This document shows, one piece after another, positions 52,298-61,640 of a stretch of 64,000 nt of DNA; the stretch's first letter is position 1, and each line of letters begins with the position of its first letter. This DNA is from Blastococcus colisei. Its GTDB lineage: Bacteria; Actinomycetota; Actinomycetes; Mycobacteriales; Geodermatophilaceae. The notes below the pieces were generated by a model. It saw nothing but the letters and a program-made list of their open reading frames with translations, ran no database searches and had not been told where the DNA came from. The translations under genes were made by a program, and so were the position numbers. The stretch covers positions 2,418,001 through 2,482,000 of the forward strand of contig NZ_VFQE01000001.1 in NCBI RefSeq assembly GCF_006717095.1. The letters run 5' to 3'.

Positions 52298-53254
52298 ATG
52301 CGTGCATGGCGGGTACACGAACTGGGTGATCCCTCGAAGGTCATGAGCCTCGACGAGGTCGAGCGGCCCACCCCGGGCGAGGGCCAGGTGCTGGTCAAGG
52401 TGCGGGCCGCCGCCCTGAACTTCCCCGACGTCCTCATGGCGATGGGCATGTACCAGGAGAAGCCACCGCTGCCCTACACCCCGGGTGTCGAGCTGTGCGG
52501 CGAGATCGTCGAGACCGGCCAGCGGGTCATCGGCTCGCCCTCGGGCGGTCCGGGTGCCTTCGCCGAGTACGCGCTGATGGACGCGAACAACGCCTGGCCC
52601 GTCCCCGACTCGATGACCGACGAGAAGGCCGCGTCGCTGTACCTGACCTACCAGACCGGCTACGTCGGTCTGCACCGCCGCGCGAACATCCAGGCCGGCG
52701 ACTGGCTGCTCGTGCACGCCGGCGCCGGGGGAGTGGGGACGGCGGCCATCCAGCTCGGCAAGGCCGCCGGTGCGAAGGTCATCGCCACCGCCGGCGGGGC
52801 TCGCAAGACCGAGGTCTGCACCCAGCTCGGCGCCGACCACGTCATCGACTACACGACCGAGGACTTCGTCCCGATCGTCAAGGAGATCACCGGCGGGCAC
52901 GGGGCCGACATCGTCTACGACCCGGTCGGCGGCGACGTCTTCGACAAGAGCACGAAGTGCATCGCGTTCGAGGGGCGGCTCGTCGTCGTCGGGTTCACCA
53001 GCGGCCGGATGCCCGAGGCGAGGGCGAACCACCTGCTGGTCAAGAACTACAGCGTGGTGGGCCTGCACTGGGGGCTGTACCGCAAGCACGAGCCCTCGAT
53101 CTTCGGGACGGTGCACGACGAGCTCGTGAAGCTGGTCGGGTCCGGCGCCGTCGACCCGCTGGTCGGCGCGGTTCATCCGCTCGAGGAGGCGCCCCAGGCG
53201 CTGATGAAGCTGGCCTCCCGCGACACGGTGGGCAAGGTCGTCCTCGTCCCGTAG
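52298..53254 (+). CDS. NADPH:quinone oxidoreductase-like zinc-free MDR enzyme
   Basis: 318 residues from ATG 52298. RAAALNFPDVLMAMGMYQEK and PYTPGVELCGEIVETG are the N-terminal MDR blocks without structural-zinc cysteines. The Rossmann motif is VHAGAGGVGTAAIQLGKAAG near 141; the C-terminus AVHPLEEAPQALMKLASRDT is typical. Family members reduce quinones, enals or acyl-enoyl compounds with NADPH. Independent of the SDR gene (130-base gap). Confidence 0.9.
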   Translation: MRAWRVHELGDPSKVMSLDEVERPTPGEGQVLVKVRAAALNFPDVLMAMGMYQEKPPLPYTPGVELCGEIVETGQRVIGSPSGGPGAFAEYALMDANNAWPVPDSMTDEKAASLYLTYQTGYVGLHRRANIQAGDWLLVHAGAGGVGTAAIQLGKAAGAKVIATAGGARKTEVCTQLGADHVIDYTTEDFVPIVKEITGGHGADIVYDPVGGDVFDKSTKCIAFEGRLVVVGFTSGRMPEARANHLLVKNYSVVGLHWGLYRKHEPSIFGTVHDELVKLVGSGAVDPLVGAVHPLEEAPQALMKLASRDTVGKVVLVP

Positions 53255-53487
53255 GAGGCGGCTGCTGCGCGTCCCCGCGGCCGAAGGTGCGCGAGCCGGC
53301 GGCGGCCGTCGACCGCCCGGGACCGTGGGGGTCTCCCGACAGCGGACTGCCGGCGGAATGGCGGACGGAGGTAGCCGCAGCGACGTCGGGCGGGGGCAAC
53401 CGAGCGGAAGCGCGAGCCTGCGCCGTCATCAGGCGTCGCTGCGGCCGCCGCCGCCCCTCCGTCACGGACACTCTCCACGGGTACGGC

Positions 53488-55251
53488 ATGTGGGAGCCTT
53501 GGTCCGGAGCGGTCGGCGACGCCGCCCTGGCCTCGTGGGAACCGACCAGCGGCAGATGCGGAGGCGATGTGCCGCACGCAACCCGCCTGCTCCTGCGGGC
53601 CAGCACCTGGCTCATGCTGATCCTGGGATCGCTCTACGCGGTCACACTCCTGCCCGGTGTCCGTCAGGCTCCGGGTTACCAGGCGGCCATCGACTGGTGG
53701 CTCAACACGATCGTCGACGGCCTGGTCATCGTCGTGCTCGGGCTGCGCACCGTGATCGACCGCCGGGACCGGGCCGCCTGGCTGTTCATGACCGCCGGCC
53801 TCGTGGCGGCCATGGCCGCGAGCACCTCATACTTCGCGTACTACCAGCATCTCGAGCCCATCCCCAGCCCGTCCCTGGCCGACGCGGGTTGGCTCCTCTT
53901 CTACGCCCTGCTCGCCGTCGGCCTGGTCCTGCGACTACGCGCGCGAGCGCACCGCATGCCCGTCAGCCTCTCCCTCGACGGCCTGATCGCCGGCCTGACC
54001 GCGGCGGCGCTGGCGGAGACGTACGTGGACGGGGCGAGCGTGCCGTTCGGTGACGACGGTGCGACGCCCCTGACCGCCGCGTACCCGATCGCCGACCTGC
54101 TGCTCCTGTCCCTGGCGGTCGCCGCGCTCGCCATGCTCGGACGCAGCGCCGGCGCGTCCTGGTGGTTGCTGTGTGCGTCGTTCGTGACCTTCTTCGTCAC
54201 CGACGCGATCTACGCGGAGCTCGTCGAGCGGGGGGCCTACATCGGCGGTGAGCCGATCGACCTGGGCTGGCTCGTGGCCCGCCTCCTGCTCGCCGGGGCG
54301 GCGCTGGCCTCGTTGCGCCGGGTGGAGTCGCGGCGCGTGGACCTCGAGGGGGTGAGCGTCCTGGCCCTGCCCGGCGTCTGCGGCCTCGCTGTGCTCGGTC
54401 TCCTGACCCACGGCAGCCGCGGAGCAGAGGTCAGCTGGTTGGCCACGCTCGTGGCGGTCGCCGCTGGGGTGCTCATGATCGGGCGGACGACACTGACGTT
54501 CCGGGAGCTCCGGGCCCTCACCACGGCCCGCCAGCGGGCACTGAGCGAACGCCTCGTCGAGGCCCAGGACGACGAGCGCGCCCGTATCGCCGCCGACGTC
54601 CACGACGACTCCATCCAGGCGCTGGCGGCCGTGGACCTGCGCCTGGGTGCCCTCCGGAACCGTCTGCGCCACCGCGCCCCGGACGAGGCCGACGGCGTCG
54701 AGACGGCGATGGACGCCGTGCACGGCGCGGGGATACGGCTACGGCACCTGCTGTTCGAACTGGAGACACCGGTCCTCGACGCGCCGCTGCACGACGGCCT
54801 GCACGAGGCGGCCGCGCAGATCTTCGAGGACTCCGACATCGCGTGGTCCGTGGAGGAACGGGGTCAGGCCACGCTTCCCCAGCAGGTCCGGGTCTCGGCG
54901 TACCGGATCGCCCGCGAGGCGTTGGTGAACGCCCGGAAGCACGCGGAGGCACGCCACGTCACCGTCACGGTCGACGCCACCCACGCCGGCGCGGAGGTGT
55001 GGGTCATCGACGATGGCATCGGGGCGGACCGGACCGCCGCGACGCGCTCGGGGCGCCGCCACTCGGGGGTGGTGGGGATGCGCGACCGCGCGATGGCGTC
55101 GGGCGGCTGGTGGCGGTCCGGGCCGGGCCCCCGTGGGATGGGTACCGCCGTGTCGTTCTTCCTGCCGGCGCCCGGTGCGGACGTGTCCCTCGCGCACCCC
55201 GTCGGGAACGGGCGTGCGCCGGTGGGGACGCGCGACGTCGACGGCGCGTGA
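53488..55251 (+). CDS. membrane sensor histidine kinase (NarL/HisKA_3 type)
   Basis: 587 residues from ATG 53488. About ten hydrophobic helices (residues 30-330) form a membrane sensor domain with no extracellular loop of note. The dimerisation/phosphoacceptor helix is ERARIAADVHDDSIQAL with His372; the ATPase domain carries YRIAREALVNARKHAEA (N box) and VWVIDDGIGAD (G1). Autophosphorylates and should transfer to the NarL-type regulator at 55902 or the receiver-only protein at 55288. The stimulus is unknown; the membrane-embedded sensor suggests a lipophilic or redox signal. Confidence 0.9.
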   Translation: MWEPWSGAVGDAALASWEPTSGRCGGDVPHATRLLLRASTWLMLILGSLYAVTLLPGVRQAPGYQAAIDWWLNTIVDGLVIVVLGLRTVIDRRDRAAWLFMTAGLVAAMAASTSYFAYYQHLEPIPSPSLADAGWLLFYALLAVGLVLRLRARAHRMPVSLSLDGLIAGLTAAALAETYVDGASVPFGDDGATPLTAAYPIADLLLLSLAVAALAMLGRSAGASWWLLCASFVTFFVTDAIYAELVERGAYIGGEPIDLGWLVARLLLAGAALASLRRVESRRVDLEGVSVLALPGVCGLAVLGLLTHGSRGAEVSWLATLVAVAAGVLMIGRTTLTFRELRALTTARQRALSERLVEAQDDERARIAADVHDDSIQALAAVDLRLGALRNRLRHRAPDEADGVETAMDAVHGAGIRLRHLLFELETPVLDAPLHDGLHEAAAQIFEDSDIAWSVEERGQATLPQQVRVSAYRIAREALVNARKHAEARHVTVTVDATHAGAEVWVIDDGIGADRTAATRSGRRHSGVVGMRDRAMASGGWWRSGPGPRGMGTAVSFFLPAPGADVSLAHPVGNGRAPVGTRDVDGA

Positions 55252-55287
55252 GGTGAGCGCGCGCGGCAGCTCCGCCCGGCACGGTCC

Positions 55288-55734
55288 CTAGGGGTGGCGG
55301 TAGAGCATGCGGCGGACCACGTCGGGCGCGCCGGGCACGCCGACCACGAGATGGCCCTGCATGCACCTGCGCAGTACCGCCGGCAGGTCGCCGGCGCCCG
55401 TCCCCTTGAGCAGGTACGCCGATCCGCCCGCTGCCAGGACGCGGATCCAGCTGGCCGAGTCCGCCTGAGCGGAGAACACCGCCACGATCGGCCGGTGGGG
55501 AAGGGCGACCAGCCGTCGCACGAGGTCCGGGCCCCCTCCGGGCATCCGCATGTCGGTCAGGGCGAGTGCCGCCGAGTGCTCGCGAGCGACCCGGACTGCG
55601 TCGTCACCGCTGAGGACGTGAGCGATGACCCGGAAATCCGGCTCTTGCTCCAGCAGGCCGGCCACGGCAGCCCCCACCCGCGCGTCGTCATCGGCGACGA
55701 CGACGGAGATCTCGCCGCTGACCTGCGTGGGCAC
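55288..55734 (-). CDS. receiver-only response regulator
   Basis: About 148 residues if GTG 55734 is the start; GTG-initiated longer forms to 55836 have an unlikely Arg/Pro leader. EISVVVADDDARV holds the acidic pair, LALTDMRMPGG the phosphoacceptor Asp, VAVFSAQADSAS the Ser/Thr and YLLKGTGAGDL the Lys of a REC domain. The sequence ends soon after with no HTH or enzyme domain, so it may be a phosphate sink or an anti-regulator. Convergent with the kinase gene and divergent from the NarL-type regulator. Confidence 0.82.
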   Translation of the reverse strand: MPTQVSGEISVVVADDDARVGAAVAGLLEQEPDFRVIAHVLSGDDAVRVAREHSAALALTDMRMPGGGPDLVRRLVALPHRPIVAVFSAQADSASWIRVLAAGGSAYLLKGTGAGDLPAVLRRCMQGHLVVGVPGAPDVVRRMLYRHP

Positions 55735-55901
55735 AGGAGAACGCTGGCGGACGACCCGCCGGTTGTCGTGATGCGTGCGCACTGCCGGTCTAGTGCGCGG
55801 GTACCAGGCGGCACGACCGTCCGGTCCTTCCGGCACTCAGTGGTACCGCCACCGGTCGGACCGGTCTCCGGGAGGCGGGCTCGTGTCAGACTCGCGGCGT
55901 G

Positions 55902-56573
55902 ATGCGGCCCGAGGCGCCCGACGGGCCCGCCCCCGCCGCGGTCCGGGTCCTGATCGTCGACGACCACCAGATGTTCGCCACCAGCCTCGCGCATGCCCTG
56001 CAGTCGCAACCCGATGTGCTCGTCGTGGGGCAGGCGACCTCCATCAGCGAAGCGCAGAGGTTGGTGGCTTCCGCCGCCCCGGACGTCGTCCTCCTCGACC
56101 ACCGGCTGCCCGACGGTGACGGGGTGAGCGCGATCGCAGGCCTGCACCACATCCGGCCGTCCGCGCAGATCGTGGTGCTGACCGCCGCCACTTCCGAACG
56201 GGTCCTGGTCTCCGCGATGGAGGCCGGTGCCGCCGGATTCATCGCCAAGACCCAGCGGCTGGACGACGTGATCGACGGCGTGCGCGCGGCCGCGCAGGGC
56301 GAATCGGTGGTGAGCGCGAAGCTGCTCACCCGCCTCCTGCCGCGGCTGCACCGGCAGACCGGCGGTGGCCGCACCGAGCTGACCGAGCGGGAACGCGAGA
56401 TCCTCGACCTGCTGGCACGGGGGCTGTCCAACGCCGACATCGCCCAGGAACTCACGATCAGCGTGCACACCGTCCGGAACCACGTCGCCAACCTCTCGGC
56501 CAAGCTCGGGGCGCACTCGAAGCTCGAGGTCCTGGCGATCGCCGTCCGCGAGGGGCTCGTCGAGGGCGGCTGA
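55902..56573 (+). CDS. NarL/FixJ-family response regulator
   Basis: 223 residues from ATG 55902 (GTG 55899 adjoins it). REC domain with RVLIVDDHQMF, VVLLDHRLPDGDG (phospho-Asp in LLDHR), VLTAAT and FIAKTQ; LuxR-type helix-turn-helix with LTEREREILDLLARGLSNAD and HTVRNHVANLSAKLGAHSKL. Expected partner of the sensor kinase at 53488-55251, separated from it by the opposite-strand receiver-only gene. Confidence 0.92.
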   Translation: MRPEAPDGPAPAAVRVLIVDDHQMFATSLAHALQSQPDVLVVGQATSISEAQRLVASAAPDVVLLDHRLPDGDGVSAIAGLHHIRPSAQIVVLTAATSERVLVSAMEAGAAGFIAKTQRLDDVIDGVRAAAQGESVVSAKLLTRLLPRLHRQTGGGRTELTEREREILDLLARGLSNADIAQELTISVHTVRNHVANLSAKLGAHSKLEVLAIAVREGLVEGG

Positions 56574-56761
56574 TCGCCGGGACGACGGACTCCAGCCACC
56601 TGGGGCCGGCACTCGCAGCGGGGGCCGGGCCGGTGCTGGTGCATGCGCACTAGGCGGTTGGCACAGGCGCATCTGGTGGCAGCTCCACCGCCAGAAGAGG
56701 CTGGAGCCATCCGGTGCGCAGCAGCGCACCGGATCGCCACGAGAAGCACAGGAGCGGACAG

Positions 56762-59338
56762 GTGGCCACGGCACACCACGACGGCTCACCGGGTGACGAC
56801 GAGGCGTCGGTCAGGACCCGCGACGAGGTCGACCACGCGCCGCCCGCTCCGGCGACGGGGGACTGGGCGCCGGTGCCCGGCGTCCGGTGGGACGGGCCAG
56901 CGACCGTGCTGCTGTCGTGCTCGCTGTCGGGCACGGTGCTGGCCGCCGGCGCCGCGTTCGCCGCGCTGTCCGGCCACCCCTGCTCCGAGGTCCTCGGTGC
57001 ACCGATGCGCACGCTCCTCCAGCCCTGGTCCCACGCGCAGCTCCAGCACGTCCTGCGTGCCGCCCGGAACGGCAGCGCGTCCGGGACCACCCCGCTCCGG
57101 ATCCGGCACGCCGACGGCTCCGGCCTCGAGGTGGACACGTCCTGGTCGGTGCTGACGGGCGCCGACGCGAACGCGACCCAGGTGGTCTTCGTCTGCTCCG
57201 TCGTCCCGGAGGGCGCGGTGCGCGAGGACGTGTCCGCGTGGGAGAGGGACCGCGCCGTGCGTGCGTCGGAGGCACGGTTCCGCGCCATCGCCGAGGCGTC
57301 CGCCGAGGGGATCTGGGTCGTGAGCACCGCGGCGGAGACGCTGTACGCGAACACCCGCGTGGCGGCCATCCTCGGGGTGCCGGCGGAGCAGACCGGCGAC
57401 CTGCTGGCAGTCCTCGACCCGTGGGCTGCAGCGGTCGTGTCGGACCGGCCCGGGAACGGCTCCGAGCGCGGGGCCGAGCGGTCCGAGATCGCCTATCCCC
57501 ACCCCGACGGCTGCGAGCGGCGGCTGCTGGTCTCCGCGACCCCGCTGCACGCGGGCGACGGGACGCCCGAGGGCTCGCTGGTGATGATCTCCGACATCAC
57601 CGACGTCCGTCGGGCCGAGCAGGAGCTGCGGACGGTCGCGCTGGAGGACACCCTGACGCAGCTGCCCAACCGCACACTGCTCTTCGACCGGCTGACGCAC
57701 GCCTTGACGACGGCCGGGCACTCGACCGCGGTGCTGCTCGTCGACCTCGATCACTTCCGGATGCTCAACGACTCCCGGGGTCACGACGTCGGCGACCAGT
57801 TGCTGGTCGGTGTCGGTGCTCGCCTCCGAGCAGCCGCGCTGGGCAACGCGACCGTCGCCCGATTCGGCGGGGACGAGTTCGTGATCGTCTGCGAGGACGC
57901 CGACGAGGACCAAGGGCAGGCGGTGGCCCGCGGTCTCGTCGAGGCCCTCGCCGAGCCCTTCCTCATCGGCGGAGCCGCCGTGCACGTGGCGGCATCCATC
58001 GGCGTCACCGCCGCGCAGGCCGGGTCGTCCTGCTCGGCAGCGGACCTCGTGCGTCAGGCCGACACCGCCGTACACGCCGCGAAGGGCGCCGGCCGCGCGC
58101 GGGTGCACGTCTTCGAGCAGACGCTGGGTGAGGACGTGGAGCACCGGTACGCACTGTCGGCCGACCTGCGCGCGGCGCTGGCCGCCGAGGTCCTCCACCT
58201 GGAGTACCAGCCGATCGTGGACCTGCGCACGGGAGCCGTCGTGGGCATGGAGGCCCTGGCCCGCTGGACCCATCCCGAGCGCGGCCCGGTGCCCCCCGGC
58301 AGCTTCGTCACCGTCGCGGAGATCACCGGTCTGGCACCCGAGCTCGATCGGTGGGTGCTCCGCCGGGCGGTGTTCGAGATGGCCGCTCTCCGCGAGGCCG
58401 GCGCGGTGCCCCCCGACGCCTACGTCGCGGTGAATCTGTCCGCCGCCAGCCTGACCGACGCCTTCGACTTCGGCGACCTGCTGAGCTGGACGAGATCGTC
58501 GGGCCTGCCGCCTACGCAGGTGGTCCTCGAGATCACCGAGACGGCGATCATGCAGAACGCCGACGCCGCCGTGGCCCTGCTGCGGCGCCTCCGCGAACAG
58601 GGCTTCCGGGTGGCCATGGACGACTTCGGCACGGGCTACAGCTCGTTGGCATACCTGCGGGATCTGCCGATCTCGGCGCTGAAGATCGACCGCAGCTTCG
58701 TCGCCGGCATCACGGAGCGGCGGGACGCCCTGGCCATCGTCGCGTCGATCGTCGAGCTGGCCCGGGCGGTGGGAGTCGCCGTGGTCGCGGAGGGCGTCGA
58801 GACCCCGCAGCAGAACGCCCTCCTCCGCCGGCTCGGCGTCGTCACCGCGCAGGGTTGGCTCTGGAGCACGGCCGTGCCGGCGTCCGCCCTGTCGAGCGGC
58901 CGGGAGTGGCTGAACCCGATCGCGACGGTGACCGCGCCCACCTCACACGCCTGGACGCCGAGCCGCCCCAGCAGGGACGCCGGTGTGGGCGGTGCCCTTC
59001 GGCGACTGCTCGAGCTGCATCAGTACGGTGCCCCGCTCGCCCGGATCGCGGCCGCTCTGAACGCGGAGGGCTACCCCACACCAGCGGGCCAGCGGTGGGA
59101 GCCGAGCAGCGTCGCGCGGGTCATCGCGCACCAGATCCGCCGCTACGCCGGCCCGCCCGACACCGGGTCGACCGTCAGGCGATCGTCCGGACGAGTCGAA
59201 GGCTCCCATTCCGCGGGACGAGCGGCGACCGCGCTGGACATGTCCGTCGTCCGGCCGTCCCACGACACCGCCGTCGACGGTGCGCTACGCCTGCGATCGC
59301 TCGGACAGGGCGTCGAGGAGCCCGGGAGGCCCGGCTGA
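56762..59338 (+). CDS. PAS-PAS-GGDEF-EAL protein with recombinase-like C-terminal segment
   Basis: 858 residues from GTG 56762 (AGGAGCGG, 8-nt spacer). Two PAS-like regions (about 40-150 and 175-285), a GGDEF domain with intact RFGGDEF near 366, and an EAL domain with VGMEALARW (about 495), EITETAIMQ, MDDFGTGYSSLAYL, LKIDRSFV and AEGVETPQQ, so both c-di-GMP synthesis and breakdown are possible. After the EAL ends, LHQYGAPLARIAAALNAEGY and PTPAGQRWEPSSVARVIAHQ resembles the helical 'Recombinase' segment of serine recombinases, an odd addition. No membrane segments. A strong bidirectional hairpin follows. Confidence 0.88.
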   Translation: MATAHHDGSPGDDEASVRTRDEVDHAPPAPATGDWAPVPGVRWDGPATVLLSCSLSGTVLAAGAAFAALSGHPCSEVLGAPMRTLLQPWSHAQLQHVLRAARNGSASGTTPLRIRHADGSGLEVDTSWSVLTGADANATQVVFVCSVVPEGAVREDVSAWERDRAVRASEARFRAIAEASAEGIWVVSTAAETLYANTRVAAILGVPAEQTGDLLAVLDPWAAAVVSDRPGNGSERGAERSEIAYPHPDGCERRLLVSATPLHAGDGTPEGSLVMISDITDVRRAEQELRTVALEDTLTQLPNRTLLFDRLTHALTTAGHSTAVLLVDLDHFRMLNDSRGHDVGDQLLVGVGARLRAAALGNATVARFGGDEFVIVCEDADEDQGQAVARGLVEALAEPFLIGGAAVHVAASIGVTAAQAGSSCSAADLVRQADTAVHAAKGAGRARVHVFEQTLGEDVEHRYALSADLRAALAAEVLHLEYQPIVDLRTGAVVGMEALARWTHPERGPVPPGSFVTVAEITGLAPELDRWVLRRAVFEMAALREAGAVPPDAYVAVNLSAASLTDAFDFGDLLSWTRSSGLPPTQVVLEITETAIMQNADAAVALLRRLREQGFRVAMDDFGTGYSSLAYLRDLPISALKIDRSFVAGITERRDALAIVASIVELARAVGVAVVAEGVETPQQNALLRRLGVVTAQGWLWSTAVPASALSSGREWLNPIATVTAPTSHAWTPSRPSRDAGVGGALRRLLELHQYGAPLARIAAALNAEGYPTPAGQRWEPSSVARVIAHQIRRYAGPPDTGSTVRRSSGRVEGSHSAGRAATALDMSVVRPSHDTAVDGALRLRSLGQGVEEPGRPG

Positions 59339-59403
59339 GCCGGCCGGTCGGAGTTGTCCGCGGACCGAGCCGAACACCTGTCGTTCGGTCCGCGAGACGC
59401 CGG

Positions 59404-59434
59404 AGTCGGTGCCGCCCGTCGGGCGGCACCGACT
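59404..59434. terminator. strong bidirectional hairpin terminator
   Basis: AGTCGGTGCCGCCC-GTC-GGGCGGCACCGACT, a perfect 14-bp stem with a 3-base loop between converging genes (stops at 59338 and 59613). The remaining 274-base gap has no gene. Confidence 0.85.
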
Positions 59435-59612
59435 TCGATGTGCGCCACCGGAGTGGTGGACCGGCTCGGCGCGCGGTCTCCGCGCTCCCGCGGCGCCCCG
59501 TGTCTCCCAGAGGATGGGGAGGCGGTGAACGCGGTGGAAGGCGTCGGCCGACGACCGCTCGCCGCATGCGCCCTCATCACGCCGGCGGGGCGTCCGAGAT
59601 GGGACCCGGCGT

Positions 59613-59816
59613 CTAGATGACCGGCAGCGGCAGGTAGGAGAGCCGGACGCGACGTCGCAGGATCGCCTTGCGGGTGCCGTCGGGGTGCAACTGCAGCCTC
59701 GCCAGCTCCCAACCGCCGGTGTCCGCCTGCAGGCTCAGCATGGTCGCCGCTGCGGACCGGGATGTGCCCGGCGGGATCCGCAGCGGCGCGTACTGATAGT
59801 CCGCGGCCGCCTCCAT
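59613..59816 (-). CDS. DUF5703 family small protein
   Basis: 67 residues from ATG 59816 (GTG 59819 adjoins). YQYAPLRIPPGTSRSAAATM then LSLQADTGGWELARLQLHPD and GTRKAILRRRV agree with the conserved actinobacterial DUF5703 pattern (aromatic start, GWEL, DG.R...LRR). Function unknown. Stands alone. Confidence 0.82.
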   Translation of the reverse strand: MEAAADYQYAPLRIPPGTSRSAAATMLSLQADTGGWELARLQLHPDGTRKAILRRRVRLSYLPLPVI

Positions 59817-59938
59817 CACCCGCGATTGTGCACGTCCGCCGCCGATCGGTCACCCGATCGGCCTCCGGTCTGCCGCAGGTCACCGCCTTGGGCAGGATGG
59901 GGACCGCGACCCGCCACGGCTCGACGAAGGAGGACGAC

Positions 59939-60208
59939 GTGACCGGACCCGGTACCCCGAGCGAGGTGCCCGACGCCGACCGCGCGGAGCAGGAGGGGCT
60001 GCTCGATCCGCCGGCCGTGACCTCGGCCGGCGACGCGAATGCCCCGCGCGAGGGCGTACCCGAGGCCGATGCCCTCGAGCAGCAGCTGTCGGCCCGTCCC
60101 GGCGAGGCGGGCAGTCCGTTCCGGCCGGTGGGCGACCGGGAGGCGAACGAGGCCGATGTCCTGGAGCAGAACGCCGACCTGCCGGTGGACGACGACGACG
60201 TGAGCTGA
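59939..60208 (+). CDS. small acidic actinobacterial protein with EADxxEQ repeats
   Basis: 89 residues from GTG 59939, AAGGAGG upstream. Three degenerate repeats are visible: VPDADRAEQEGL, VPEADALEQQLS and NEADVLEQNADL, in an acidic, low-complexity and probably disordered chain ending PVDDDDVS. Similar small proteins are common in actinobacteria with no known role. Confidence 0.75.
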   Translation: MTGPGTPSEVPDADRAEQEGLLDPPAVTSAGDANAPREGVPEADALEQQLSARPGEAGSPFRPVGDREANEADVLEQNADLPVDDDDVS

Positions 60209-60287
60209 CGTCCGCGGGTCACGCGACCGGGTGACGGCCCGCGGCTGACCGCGGCGCGGCTCCGTCCGACCCGGCACCGTACGGTCC

Positions 60288-60761
60288 GTGACCGCTGCCT
60301 GGCTGACCATCGCGCTGCTCCTCGTGGGCGCACCGCTCCTGGCCTGGTGGCTGGGCGGCCGGACGTTCTGGGCGCGGCTGCGTCCCGGGCGGGATCCCGA
60401 TCCGTGGGGGGACGTCGTGCGGCGGCATCGGCTCTCCGCCGGCGAGGCGGCGCGGCTGGGCCGCGAGGTCGCGCGGGGCGTCCGATTCGACGACGAACGT
60501 CAGCGGGCGGCGGCGGTCGACCTCGCCGGGCTGCTGCTCGGGCAGGGGCTGTTCCCGGACGGCGCGTCGAGGACCCAGCGGGTGCTGGTCGTCGTGCTGG
60601 TCCTGTGGCTCACGGCGGTCCTCGCCCGCGTCGTCTTCCTGCTGGTGTCCGGCAGGCCGCAGGACGTGAACTGGGTCACGGTCCTCATCTGGGCGGGCGC
60701 CATTCTCTGGCACCGGACCCGCCGTCGAGGACTGCGGCGCACCATCGCGCTGAACAGCTGA
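60288..60761 (+). CDS. small membrane protein of unknown function
   Basis: 157 residues from GTG 60288. Helix 1 is AAWLTIALLLVGAPLLAWWL, followed by a cytoplasmic helical domain (RRHRLSAGEAARLGREVARG) and two helices near 100-125 and 130-145 (VLVVVLVLWLTAVLARVVF). No motif recognised. Arg/Trp-rich ends suggest in-to-out topology rules are met. Confidence 0.7.
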   Translation: MTAAWLTIALLLVGAPLLAWWLGGRTFWARLRPGRDPDPWGDVVRRHRLSAGEAARLGREVARGVRFDDERQRAAAVDLAGLLLGQGLFPDGASRTQRVLVVVLVLWLTAVLARVVFLLVSGRPQDVNWVTVLIWAGAILWHRTRRRGLRRTIALNS

Positions 60762-60799
60762 GCCCACCGCAGGCGAAGCTGGCCCGAGCGACCTCACTA

Positions 60800-60819
60800 T
60801 GGTTAGGCTGCCCTAACCA
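60800..60819. promoter_or_regulatory. DtxR/IdeR-like iron-responsive operator
   Basis: TGGTTAGG-CTGC-CCTAACCA has perfect 8-bp arms and the TTAGG...CCTAA core of DtxR/IdeR boxes. TAGGCT inside it can serve as the -10. It lies 14 bases upstream of the DUF2470 ATG, a position for iron-dependent repression. Confidence 0.72.
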
Positions 60820-60833
60820 CTGAGGAGGGCGCC

Positions 60834-61640
60834 ATGTCGACCTGTCCGAGCCGCCCCGCGCCGGAGCCGCATCGTCCCGACCTCGCGGGCCTCTGCCCGG
60901 GGCCGGCCGAGCGGGCGCGGACGGTGGCGGCTGGACGCGGTGCGACCGTCTGCGCCGCCGGGGTGGAGAGCAGCCGGGTGCTGGCGCACGCGGTCACCGA
61001 GGCGGAGCAGTTCCTCATCGCCGTGCCGGCCGGCGGCGACGTCGTGCGCGCCGTCGGAGCGGCTCCTCGGTCGGACCTCTCGGCCCTGGTCATGGTCAGC
61101 GACCACGCGCCCGTACCCCTCCGCCGTCCGGTGCGCGCCCAGCTGTGGCTGTCGGGCTGGCTCACTCCGGTCCGTCCGCGCGACGAGCGGGCCGCCGTCC
61201 TCGCGTTCGCCGACACCCGCCCCGACGGTGTGCTGCTGGACGTCGGCCGGTCGGTGGCGCTGCTCCGGCTCGACCTCGCCGAGGTGGTGCTCTCTGCCGG
61301 CGGGCGGGCGCTGGACGTGAGCCCGCTGGATTTCCTCGCCGCCCGGCCCGATCCGCTCGCCGCGATCGAGGCCGAGCACCTGGCGCACCTCGACCGCGAT
61401 CACCCCGAGTTCCTGCGCCTGCTCGCGGAACTGCTGCCGGCCGGGTCGCTGGCCCCCGGCGACGTCGTGCGCCCGCTGGGCATGGACCGGTTCGGCTTCC
61501 GCCTGCGCATCGAACGGCCCGGCGGGCACCAGGACATCCGTGTGCCGTTCGCCGGCCCGCTGACCTGCACCGGGGACCTCGGTGCAGCGGTCGGCCGGCT
61601 GGCCCGTGCGGCGCGCAACCGGGTGGCCGACCGCGGCTGA
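60834..61640 (+). CDS. DUF2470 domain protein
   Basis: 268 residues from ATG 60834 (AGGAGG, 6-nt spacer). The N-terminal half (APEPHRPDLAGLCPGPAERA, then VSDHAPVPLRRPVRAQLWLS) resembles a split-barrel-like domain. The last ~85 residues (DPLAAIEAEHLAHLDRDHPE, LLPAGSLAPGDVVRPLGMDR, RIERPGGHQDIRVPFAGPL) are the DUF2470 domain found in heme-degrading or heme-binding HugZ-like and PNPOx-related proteins. With a DtxR/IdeR-like box at its promoter, a role in heme or iron use is likely. Confidence 0.8.
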   Translation: MSTCPSRPAPEPHRPDLAGLCPGPAERARTVAAGRGATVCAAGVESSRVLAHAVTEAEQFLIAVPAGGDVVRAVGAAPRSDLSALVMVSDHAPVPLRRPVRAQLWLSGWLTPVRPRDERAAVLAFADTRPDGVLLDVGRSVALLRLDLAEVVLSAGGRALDVSPLDFLAARPDPLAAIEAEHLAHLDRDHPEFLRLLAELLPAGSLAPGDVVRPLGMDRFGFRLRIERPGGHQDIRVPFAGPLTCTGDLGAAVGRLARAARNRVADRG

